Shown here piece by piece: positions 29,873 to 36,728 of a stretch of DNA of 36,728 bases. The DNA is taken from positions 1 through 36,728 of the IMG/VR virus record IMGVR_UViG_3300032278_004259; one strand, 5' to 3'. The notes under the pieces are model-generated. The model was not told the origin of the DNA. It ran no database searches and saw only the letters and a program-made list of their open reading frames with translations. This DNA comes from a virus. A program made the position numbers and the translations under genes. Position 1 is the stretch's first letter. The number at the start of each line of letters is the position of its first letter.

Positions 29873-32671
29873 ATGAGCTTCCTCCGTCCCCGTGCCATCT
29901 GGCGCGGCAACCCGCCCACGCCCGACCATCAGCCGGACCCGGTGGAGATCGTCCGCTGGGAAGAGCATTTAGAGTCGATCGCGCTCAACGGGGTGAATCG
30001 CCTGGCGTCCTGCACGGCTGTGGCCGTCTCGAACCGGGCGCTGACGGGCGAGCAGACGATCGACGGCGTCTCGACCAGCACCAGCTCTGTCCTTCTGACC
30101 GCGCAGAGCGATCCGAGCCAGAACGGGATCTGGGTCACGGCGGCCGGCGCATGGGCCCGGCGCGCCGATGCGAACACCTCGGAGGAGATCGCCCACGGCT
30201 TCGTCTACGTGATAGGCGGCACGACCTATGGCGGTACCGCCTGGGCGGTGGTGGGCGCGCCGGATCTCGGGCTGGAGGATGTCTCAATCGTCCGCCTGGC
30301 CATAAGCGGCGAGATACCCGAGGATTCGGACGATCTGCCGGAGGGCAGCGGCAACCTCTACCTGACAGTCGACAACTTCGAGGCGATGGTCGATGCCCAG
30401 ACCGAATACGAGGGCTTCGGCAACGACGACAAGCTGCAGATCATCGTCGCGGGCGCGTTGCGCTGGCTGAAAGGCTCGACCCTCGCCGATGCGATCAAGG
30501 CCCGCCTCGGCGGGATGTTCGCCTCGGCCGACGAAAAGGCCGAACCCGCCGACGCCGACAAGCTGGGCTTCTCCGACAGCGAGAACGCAAGCGCGACCGT
30601 CCGGATGTCCTTCGGCCAACTGGCCGCATGGGCGTGGTCGAAGATCGGCCCCTCGATCGCCGGCGCGACGGCGAAGGGCGGCGAGGCGCTGGTCGACGCG
30701 GACGGGCTCGTGATCTCCGACAGCGGGAACCTGGGCGTGTCGCGCCGGGTGATCCTGTCGGCGCTGATGACCTATATCTGGAAATCCTTCGGGGCGAAGA
30801 TCGCCGGCGGCACGCAGAAGGTGATCCTGTCGGACGGCGACCGGTTCGTCATCGCCGACGCCGACGACAGCAACGCCCCGAAGCGGGTCAGTTTCGCCCA
30901 GATGGTCGCATCCATCGGCCTGGGCGCGGCTGCATTCTCGAACGACTACGACGACCTCGACAACCTGCCGCTCCTCGGCACGGCCGCCGAGGCGGATGCA
31001 GACGATTTCGCCACGGCGGCTCAGGGGGCGAAGGCCGACACGGCGGTGCAGCCCGGCGCGCTCGGTTCCGCCGCCGCGGCATCGGCGGACGCGTTCGCGC
31101 CCGCCGCCCACGACCATGCGATCAGCGACGTCACCGGGCTGCAGGATGCGCTGAACGGCAAGAGCGGAACCGGGCACAAGCACGGCTTCGGCGACCTGAA
31201 CGACATCGGCACCGACGGCCAGCATATCTCCGGCGCGGCCGACAAGATCGCCACCACCCGCGGGGTGAAGGCCGCGACGGCCGAGATCGCGAACACGATG
31301 GAGCAGCGGGTGCTGTTCCACACACAGGCGCTCGGGGCGTATTCCGCCGTCTCGCCGGGCCTCGTCTTCCAGCGGTTCGCCAGCGAGTACGAGGGCTCGG
31401 CCGTCACCATGGCCGGCTTCGTGCCCGACGACATCGAAAGCACGCGGGGCGAGGGCAACGTGCTGCGCGTGTTCGGCTCGGGCCTGGTGTCCACCCGGGA
31501 CGTGATCCGGCTGGAGCCCGGGCGCAAGTACGAAATCCGGTGGCGCGGGCGCCGGGCCATCGACAGCGATGATCCGGAGGGGGACGCGGTCGAGTTCGGG
31601 ATCGCCTGGCTCAACCACGATCAGGTGACGGACGGGCTGTCCGTGAAGGAGACGATCGTCAAGGGGTACGAGGACGCCGAGGCGCTGACCTTCTCCGATG
31701 GCTGGGTCGGCGACAGCGCCGTCATCTCGCTGGAGGACCTGACGGGCGTGGATCACTTCAACGGCGACGCCGTCTACGCCCGGCCCTTCGTCCGTCAGTA
31801 CGGGTCGGGCGAGCGGCCGGTGATGGACGTCTCGGTGTTGGCCTGGGACGACGTCTCGGGCGCGGAGATCCCGTCGGACATTACCGGGGACGCGCTGGCG
31901 CGGATCGCCGCGCTCGAAAACGCGGATCCGCTGATCGCGCAGCTGCAGGCGAGCGGCACCGATCTCGACACCCTGACGGCCGCCGGCGAGTACTACGTCG
32001 CCTCTCCGGTGAACAGTCCCGACGGCGCCGCGAACATCGTCGGCGTGTCGGTGCGGGCCATCGACGCGAACACCTCGCGGCAGGAGGTCTGGGACGCCAA
32101 CGGCTCGAACGGCGGCCGGTGGTGGCGCGTCCGTGTCGCGGACACCTACGGATCGTGGCAGCCCTACGCATCGCAGGGCTACGTCGACACCCAGATCCAG
32201 GCGCTGGCGAACAGCATCGCGGCTCTGGGCATGGGGTCGGGCACCAGCACGCCGAGCATGACCACGGATGTGGCCAGCAATCTCTCGGTTACCTACGGAT
32301 CGCGATACCTTCGCTGGACGCGGATCCTCGACGTCGTGATGTTCAGCGGGACGATCAGCTTCACGCCGACATGGTCCACAGGGGGAACCGGACGCATCCT
32401 GATCGGCCCTCTGCCTGTCGCCGCTGACGTGGAGAGTGGTCGGAATACGGTCCCCGTCATCCTGCAACCCTCTGGTCACATGGAGCAGCCGGCGGGCTTC
32501 CTGACGTGCCGCGGCCATCTGGAGGATCAGGATCCGGAATACATCATCCTCAGGATGGAGCGAGCCGCCGGCGCCGGGACGGAAGTGCGGGACATCGCCC
32601 TGTCGGAGCTGACGTCGGGCGTGACGGTCAACCTGACCTTCCAGGGCACCTATCACGCGATGGCCTCCTGA
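29873..32671 (+). CDS. Large tail fibre / receptor-binding protein
   Basis: A 932-aa modular fibre. It starts with a short N-terminal anchor, then a domain found in phage fibres (NRALTGEQTIDGVSTSTSSV, LLTAQSDPSQNGIWVTAAGA). Residues 215-345 hold three similar repeats (DADKLGFSDSENASATVRMS, DADGLVISDSGNLGVSRRVI, DGDRFVIADADDSNAPKRVS). A fibre-shaft part follows (FSNDYDDLDNLPLLGTAAEA, AHDHAISDVTGLQDALNGKS). The C-terminal 300 residues contain a lectin-like part and WWRVRVADTYGSWQPYAS, a motif common at fibre ends. It probably binds the host receptor. AGAGG precedes ATG 29873. Its stop overlaps the esterase start. Confidence 0.85.
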   Translation: MSFLRPRAIWRGNPPTPDHQPDPVEIVRWEEHLESIALNGVNRLASCTAVAVSNRALTGEQTIDGVSTSTSSVLLTAQSDPSQNGIWVTAAGAWARRADANTSEEIAHGFVYVIGGTTYGGTAWAVVGAPDLGLEDVSIVRLAISGEIPEDSDDLPEGSGNLYLTVDNFEAMVDAQTEYEGFGNDDKLQIIVAGALRWLKGSTLADAIKARLGGMFASADEKAEPADADKLGFSDSENASATVRMSFGQLAAWAWSKIGPSIAGATAKGGEALVDADGLVISDSGNLGVSRRVILSALMTYIWKSFGAKIAGGTQKVILSDGDRFVIADADDSNAPKRVSFAQMVASIGLGAAAFSNDYDDLDNLPLLGTAAEADADDFATAAQGAKADTAVQPGALGSAAAASADAFAPAAHDHAISDVTGLQDALNGKSGTGHKHGFGDLNDIGTDGQHISGAADKIATTRGVKAATAEIANTMEQRVLFHTQALGAYSAVSPGLVFQRFASEYEGSAVTMAGFVPDDIESTRGEGNVLRVFGSGLVSTRDVIRLEPGRKYEIRWRGRRAIDSDDPEGDAVEFGIAWLNHDQVTDGLSVKETIVKGYEDAEALTFSDGWVGDSAVISLEDLTGVDHFNGDAVYARPFVRQYGSGERPVMDVSVLAWDDVSGAEIPSDITGDALARIAALENADPLIAQLQASGTDLDTLTAAGEYYVASPVNSPDGAANIVGVSVRAIDANTSRQEVWDANGSNGGRWWRVRVADTYGSWQPYASQGYVDTQIQALANSIAALGMGSGTSTPSMTTDVASNLSVTYGSRYLRWTRILDVVMFSGTISFTPTWSTGGTGRILIGPLPVAADVESGRNTVPVILQPSGHMEQPAGFLTCRGHLEDQDPEYIILRMERAAGAGTEVRDIALSELTSGVTVNLTFQGTYHAMAS

Positions 32672-34443
32672 TGCTGCCCCGCGTGACCATCCCGTTCGGG
32701 TCGCAGCAGATCGTCGGTCAGCGCCATGACGATCCGATCCTGATGCCGTCAGCCATCGACACCACCAAGGCGGCGGCCGCGTTCCGTCAGCGCAACAAGG
32801 GCAAGCGGAACAGGTACTGCACCTTCAGGGGCGTGCCGTTCACGACCTCGATCGTGGCGGACGGCTGGTGGAGTGAGCCTTCGGCTCTGAACGACCTGCC
32901 GGCGAATCGCTTCGACGCGACCCGGTACAAGCGCATCGCGATCCAGACCACCGGGCCGCAGGCGGCATCCGACGTCGGCTGGCGGCCGAACGACGGAAAG
33001 GGCAAGGCGACCTTCGAATGGGCGGATTGGGGCGTGGTCGAAGATCCCGACTGCGGCCTGCTCGATATCTGGACGCCGACGCCGACCGAGGGTGCCGGCT
33101 ATCCGGTCGTGGTGAACATCCACGGCGGCGGCAACACTGAAAACCCGCGCATGCTGCCGCGCTTCACTGGCGACGGCCTCATGCCCTACGGGGTGGTTTA
33201 CGTCGCGGTGGAGTGGCCGCTGTCGCTGCAGGGCTTCTTCTCGCATCCCGAGTTCGCGACCGACAGCGAGATCAATCACGCCTACCGCGTCGTTCTGACG
33301 GCCTTGGAATGGGTGCAGGCGCATATCTCGAAATTCGGCGGGAATCCGGCCGAGGTCTGCATCACCGGCACTTCGGCCGGCGCGCAGATGTGCACCGAGC
33401 TGATGCCGCACGGCGGTGACCTGTTCCACCGGGTGCTGGCGCACTCGGGTGGGGGCAACGCGAAGCACGCGACGCGCCAGTACGCCGCCGCCATGGGCTT
33501 CAACTTCTGGTCGCAGCTCGTGAAGGACAAGCCTGCGCATTTCGATCCGAGCCGCACCATCCGCGAGATCGCGGAGGAAGACGGCATCGAGGCAGCGCTG
33601 CGCCTCGGGCCGTCTCCGGAGCAGCTGCTGGCCTTCGCGAACAACCGGCAGACGTGGGAGCTGTCGGGCTCGACGCTGGTGCGGGGCTCGGCCGGGGCGA
33701 TCAACGTCTGGCCGGCGCAGGACGGGGATCTGGTGATGGACCGGTCCTGCGTCGGCTCCGTCATCGCCGGGCAGTGGCCGACGGATGTGCAGTTCTGGGC
33801 CACGTGGGTGTTCAACGAGGCGTCTCTCGTCGGGGACGCCAAGACGAACGCCAGCGGCGCGGATTACCTCCGCCGGGTCGGGGTGACGTCGGCCGCCGAC
33901 ATCGACACGGCCGTGGCGCTGCTGCAGGCGTCCTACAGCGGTCGCTGGCAGCGCCCGGCCTATGGGCATTGCCTGTTTGGCTACGCGGTGGACCGTCTGA
34001 GCCGCGAGTTCGCGGCGCAGGGCGGCACCGCCTACGCCACCTTCGTCGACTACGACAGCCTCGGGAACGGGCGCCGGAAGATGGGCCATGCGAACCAGCA
34101 GGTCTGGTGGCACGGCAAGGCGCAATGGCAGGTCGCCATGGGACTGCAGGAACACACGCTACGGCTCTACGAGAGCGACACCCGCCTGCAGTACCACCTG
34201 GCCCGCAGCCTCGCAGCCTACGCCCGCGTCGGCGACCCGAACGCGGAGCCGTTGCCCGGCTCGATCGAGCTCTACGCGGAGGCGGATCTGGAGCACTTCG
34301 CGCCGTGGAAGGCGATGGACGACGACCGGATCACCAACGTGGTGCGGAACCGCCTCGTGGATCCGGACGTGCCGACGGTCGCCCAGGTGCCTAACTTCGA
34401 CAAGGCGATCTTCGACTTCTTCGACACGACGTACGCGCCGTGA
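32671..34443 (+). CDS. Type-B carboxylesterase in the tail module
   Basis: A 590-aa alpha/beta hydrolase of the carboxylesterase type-B family. Family segments are RYCTFRGVPFTTS (49-60), EDPDCGLLDIWTP (124-136), the oxyanion HGGG (151-154), GFFSHPEF, ALEWVQAHISKFGGNPAEV (211-229) and the nucleophile S235 in GTSAGAQ. The acid is probably E383 (FNEASL) and the base H473 (MGHANQQVWW), so the triad is complete. No signal peptide or membrane span is seen. The ATG overlaps the fibre stop (TGATG), which indicates co-translation with the fibre and suggests a virion-associated deacetylase or esterase that trims surface glycans, though lysogenic conversion is also possible. Confidence 0.85.
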   Translation: MLPRVTIPFGSQQIVGQRHDDPILMPSAIDTTKAAAAFRQRNKGKRNRYCTFRGVPFTTSIVADGWWSEPSALNDLPANRFDATRYKRIAIQTTGPQAASDVGWRPNDGKGKATFEWADWGVVEDPDCGLLDIWTPTPTEGAGYPVVVNIHGGGNTENPRMLPRFTGDGLMPYGVVYVAVEWPLSLQGFFSHPEFATDSEINHAYRVVLTALEWVQAHISKFGGNPAEVCITGTSAGAQMCTELMPHGGDLFHRVLAHSGGGNAKHATRQYAAAMGFNFWSQLVKDKPAHFDPSRTIREIAEEDGIEAALRLGPSPEQLLAFANNRQTWELSGSTLVRGSAGAINVWPAQDGDLVMDRSCVGSVIAGQWPTDVQFWATWVFNEASLVGDAKTNASGADYLRRVGVTSAADIDTAVALLQASYSGRWQRPAYGHCLFGYAVDRLSREFAAQGGTAYATFVDYDSLGNGRRKMGHANQQVWWHGKAQWQVAMGLQEHTLRLYESDTRLQYHLARSLAAYARVGDPNAEPLPGSIELYAEADLEHFAPWKAMDDDRITNVVRNRLVDPDVPTVAQVPNFDKAIFDFFDTTYAP

Positions 34444-34477
34444 TCGGAGCGCGACAATCCAACTTCACGGGGGCAGC

Positions 34478-34831
34478 ATGGCCGATCCAACGAAAGACCC
34501 GGCGGCGCTGACCGAGCTGCTGAACGGGATCCGCGCTCTGTTCGACCAGATGCCGGAACAGATCAGCGCGCTGGTGCTGTCCGGCGCGGCCGGCGCCTAC
34601 GTCCGAGCGGTGTTCGCGCCGCAGTCGTCGTGGCGCCGGCGGATCGTCGAAGGCCTCGCCGGGGCGTTCGGCGCCATCTTCCTCGGCGGCCTCGTGGGGC
34701 ACGTCATCGATGCGGTCACCGGCGGCGGCACCTGGGCGTATCTGGCGGCCGGCTTCATCATGGGCGAGGGCGGGATCGCCGCAATCCGCGGGATCCGCAA
34801 GGCCGTCCTGGAACGGGGGACGACGGAATGA
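34478..34831 (+). CDS. Holin candidate (two membrane spans)
   Basis: A 117-aa protein with a soluble N-terminus (about 1-35), then hydrophobic spans at about residues 31-46 (ALVLSGAAGAYVRAVF), 60-80 (GLAGAFGAIFLGGLVGHVID) and 86-100 (TWAYLAAGFIMGEGGI), and a basic end (AIRGIRKAVLERG). This fits holins of the lambda S/LydA-like types that release endolysin by forming membrane holes. The gene is first of the lysis cassette after the esterase. GGGGG six bases before ATG 34478 is a possible ribosome site. It overlaps the next gene as ATGA. Confidence 0.75.
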   Translation: MADPTKDPAALTELLNGIRALFDQMPEQISALVLSGAAGAYVRAVFAPQSSWRRRIVEGLAGAFGAIFLGGLVGHVIDAVTGGGTWAYLAAGFIMGEGGIAAIRGIRKAVLERGTTE

Positions 34832-35106
34832 ACTGGCTTCTGATCGCGAACAACCTGACCTCAGCGGTGGTCATCATCGCCTGCTGGTGGCTCGCCCACA
34901 TCAACGCCCGTTCCCGCCCGCCCGGCCGCGCCCTCGCGGCAGCCTATTCGCTCGTCGGGATCAGCGTGCTGTTCACCATGGTGGTGCGCAACCTCGCGGT
35001 GGACGACTGGTTCATCGTCCCGTGGCTCGTGGTGCTGACGAAGGCGCTGCTGGCCTTCACGCTGCTGCTGACCATCTACCGACGCGCACGCCTCGGCGAC
35101 CGCTGA
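34828..35106 (+). CDS. Small three-span membrane protein, lysis cassette
   Basis: A 92-aa, very hydrophobic protein with three likely spans: residues 4-24 (LLIANNLTSAVVIIACWWLA), 34-51 (ALAAAYSLVGISVLFTMV) and 61-83 (WFIVPWLVVLTKALLAFTLLL), with a basic tail. Overlap with the holin gene (ATGA) and position before the endolysin suggest a second holin, an antiholin or a holin partner. No family is recognised. It could also be an unrelated membrane accessory protein. Confidence 0.65.
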   Translation: MNWLLIANNLTSAVVIIACWWLAHINARSRPPGRALAAAYSLVGISVLFTMVVRNLAVDDWFIVPWLVVLTKALLAFTLLLTIYRRARLGDR

Positions 35107-35168
35107 CCCACCCGACAATCCATCCCCATTCGCCCCGCCAGCGGGGCCTTCCGCATTGGAGGCATCTT

Positions 35169-35909
35169 ATGCCCGACTTCCGCACCGACAACTCCGGCCT
35201 CACCCGTGACGAGGTCCGGCGCATCCAGACCGCGCTGCGCCGTGCAGACATCGACCCGGGCCCGGTCGACGGGATCCTCGGCCCGCGCACCGCCGCCGCG
35301 ATCTCCGCCTTCAAGCGGTCACTGGGTTTCCTCGCGCGCCCCTACGTCGGGCGGCTGACGTGGGACGCGTTGATGGATGTCGAGGAGGACATCACGCCGC
35401 CCGTTCAGCCGCTCGATCTGCCGCCATGGGTGCGGGAGGGGGTCCGGATCAAGGGATGGCACGAGCGCGCGGACAACAAGGCGCTGCGGAACTGGCTTGC
35501 CTCCGACGGCCGTGCCCTCGGGGATCCTGCTGTCTTCCCCTGGTGCGGCGATTTCGCGGAGACCTGCATCCGGCTCTCGCAGCGCGACGAGCCGTTCCCC
35601 GGCGCCCTCGGCCGCAATCCGTACTGGGCGCTCAACTGGCGCCTGTTCGGCCGGCCCTGCCGCCCGGCCTTCGGCGCGGTGATCTCGATCTCGCGCGACG
35701 GCGGCGGCCACGTAGGGTTCGCCGTCGGCGAGGATCACGGCCGGATCTTCGTGCTGGGCGGCAACCAGAGCAACAGCGTGTCGGTCGCGCCGATCGCGAA
35801 GAGCCGGTTCTCGGCCGAATCGTGGCGCTGGCCCGTCACCACCAACGAGACGCCGCGGGATCTGCCGCACATGACTTCGGCCGAGGCGTCGGCCGTCGAC
35901 TTTTCCTGA
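35169..35909 (+). CDS. Endolysin: peptidoglycan-binding domain plus TIGR02594-type peptidase
   Basis: A 246-aa cell-wall hydrolase. Residues 8-67 form a PG_binding_1 domain (VRRIQTALRRADIDPGPVDG, ILGPRTAAAISAFKRSLG). After a Pro-rich linker, residues 88-220 match TIGR02594/CHAP-like cysteine peptidases: WCGDFAETCI with catalytic C126, then GGGHVGFAVGED with H181, and VLGGNQSNSVSV with N199. It should cleave peptide cross-links once the holin opens the membrane; no signal peptide is seen, so it depends on a holin. GGAGG six bases before ATG 35169 supports the start. Confidence 0.9.
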   Translation: MPDFRTDNSGLTRDEVRRIQTALRRADIDPGPVDGILGPRTAAAISAFKRSLGFLARPYVGRLTWDALMDVEEDITPPVQPLDLPPWVREGVRIKGWHERADNKALRNWLASDGRALGDPAVFPWCGDFAETCIRLSQRDEPFPGALGRNPYWALNWRLFGRPCRPAFGAVISISRDGGGHVGFAVGEDHGRIFVLGGNQSNSVSVAPIAKSRFSAESWRWPVTTNETPRDLPHMTSAEASAVDFS

Positions 35910-35939
35910 CCACCACCACCCACAGAAAGGATGCGCGCC

Positions 35940-36272
35940 ATGCTGGACGTGCTCGAACCACACCTGCTGGAAATCCTCAGCATGATCATCACCGCGGCCA
36001 TCTCCATGGCCGCGCTCTACCTCCGGCGCTGGACCGGGATCGAGATCGAGGCCCGCCACCGCGAGGCGCTGCACTCGGCCATCATGTCGGGCGTGGAGTC
36101 GGCCCTGCAGCACGGTCCTGGCAAGGCTGCGGACCAGCTGGTCGATGAGGCGGTCGCCTACGCCCGCAAGAGTGTGCCCGACGCTATCGCGAGACTGGCC
36201 CCGGACAACGTGATCCTGCGGCGCCTCGCGGACCGCTACGTCCGGACCGCGCTGGAAAGGGCGCTGCGGTGA
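35940..36272 (+). CDS. LLH-like holin or small membrane protein
   Basis: A 110-aa protein with one N-terminal membrane span at about residues 8-28 (LLEILSMIITAAISMAALYL) followed by a long amphipathic helix (GIEIEARHREALHSAIMSG, then ALQHGPGKAADQLVDEAVAY) and a helical basic end. This is the layout of phage_holin LLH-type proteins. ATG 35940 has AAGGA eight bases upstream and is preferred over an in-frame ATG at 35931. Placed right after the endolysin, it may be a second holin. No spanin pair is visible in the cassette. Confidence 0.65.
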   Translation: MLDVLEPHLLEILSMIITAAISMAALYLRRWTGIEIEARHREALHSAIMSGVESALQHGPGKAADQLVDEAVAYARKSVPDAIARLAPDNVILRRLADRYVRTALERALR

Positions 36273-36524
36273 TCCGAGGTTCTCGGGATCATCCATCTCG
36301 AGCGCGAACTCGCATAGACCCGCAATGCTGCCGTGCGGCTATGGGTAGAAAGGCGCAAGGGCACCAGTGCACCGTCCGCCACTTGAAGGCCTTGGAGCGC
36401 TCGCAGTATCCGAGGTGAACTTGGAGATGATTGCCTTAACAAGTGAAATGGTACGCCGGTTTCGATCTCGATCGAGGCCGGTCGGCGGCCCGGCTTCCAG
36501 GTGCCTGCAGCCGAGGAGCGAACG
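36273..36524 (+). other. Gap before the last gene
   Basis: A 250-base stretch without a supported gene. An imperfect hairpin (GATCC-GAG / CTC-GGGATC) lies at about 36274-36293, just after the holin-like gene, and could mark the end of the late transcript. The remainder is less GC-rich than its surroundings, with no clear promoter that I can single out. Confidence 0.35.
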
Positions 36525-36728
36525 ATGATCAAAGGCCCCTCCGAACGCCGAGAGCAAGCCGCCCGCGAACTGCGCGACAGGCTCGTTGCGGAGGAACGTC
36601 AAGAGGACGCGCTCGTTATCGATGAACTGTTGGACACGCTGCTGTCTACGCGTGACGACCTTCGGACGATCCACCATGACAACATGAAGCTCAGGCGCAT
36701 AATGGCCTTGCCATCGCTTCGCGACTGA
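36525..36728 (+). CDS. Small charged hypothetical protein, right-end gene
   Basis: A 67-aa helical protein, rich in Arg, Glu, Asp and Leu (RREQAARELRDRLVAEERQE, then ALVIDELLDTLLSTRDDL), likely a coiled coil. ATG 36525 has GAGGAG six bases upstream. It is the last gene of the window and ends at the final base. Being separated from the late operon and near the expected right attachment site, it may be an independently expressed lysogeny gene (moron), or a host gene if the prophage ends earlier. No family is recognised. Confidence 0.55.
   Translation: MIKGPSERREQAARELRDRLVAEERQEDALVIDELLDTLLSTRDDLRTIHHDNMKLRRIMALPSLRD

Noticed and set aside
1-36728. Gene transfer agent instead of a phage
   Set aside because: An integrase, a lysogeny switch, replication genes and a lysis cassette are all present, and the GpA-type terminase with gpW differs from the GTA cluster.
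1-36728. Attachment site repeats (attL/attR)
   Set aside because: The window ends at gene stop codons on both sides, so no matched direct repeat flanking the element can be seen.

Overview
The window is a complete or nearly complete temperate siphophage genome (prophage) of about 36.7 kb. It opens at the stop codon of a tyrosine integrase and closes at the stop codon of a small gene. High GC content, strong GC bias at third codon positions and the gene families (ClpP protease/capsid fusion, DUF2303, DUF5131, DUF6950, TIGR02594-type lysin) suggest an alphaproteobacterial host, most likely Rhodobacteraceae such as Paracoccus or relatives. The host is inferred; no host gene is present. Neither attachment site can be identified because no flanking DNA is included.

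Left arm (1-6480, minus strand): one leftward operon of about 15 tightly overlapping genes runs from a promoter near 6450-6477 to the integrase. It holds small unknown proteins, a DUF2303 protein, a three-Cys DUF5131 (Gp37/Gp68) protein, DUF4031 and DUF4326 proteins, a HTH directionality factor (excisionase-like) and the integrase. Switch (6629-7320): an XRE-type repressor (minus) and a small Cro-like HTH protein (plus) diverge around an array of inverted repeats. Both promoters are placed so that the transcripts would start at or next to the start codon, i.e. look leaderless.

Early right arm (7434-11839): small unknown genes, a hairpin-rich non-coding stretch ending in a perfect intrinsic terminator, an adenine-type methyltransferase, an 85-aa protein resembling the Acb2/Tad1 cyclic-oligonucleotide sponges that block CBASS, and probable replication genes around a cluster of GGACAG repeats that may be the origin. 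A tRNA-Met-like element follows, then a tail protein Z-like gene isolated between two terminators, and a ParB-methyltransferase fusion.

Late arm (14274-36272): lambda-like order of terminase small and large subunits, gpW-like connector, portal, ClpP protease-scaffold-capsid fusion with two internal ribosome sites, decoration protein, FII-like connector, tail terminator, tail tube, a G/GT tail chaperone pair with a GGGAAAG slippery heptamer, tape measure, tail tip proteins, J-like hub, a large tail fibre, a 590-aa type-B carboxylesterase directly coupled to the fibre gene, and a lysis cassette (holin candidates plus peptidoglycan-binding/TIGR02594-type endolysin). A last small gene with its own ribosome site lies beyond a 250-base gap.

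The most notable points are the Acb2-like protein, the virion- or lysogeny-associated carboxylesterase, the programmed frameshift, the nested capsid starts, the leaderless switch, the displaced Z-like gene and the repeat-rich origin candidate. All functional calls rest on reading motifs and gene order; no database search was run.
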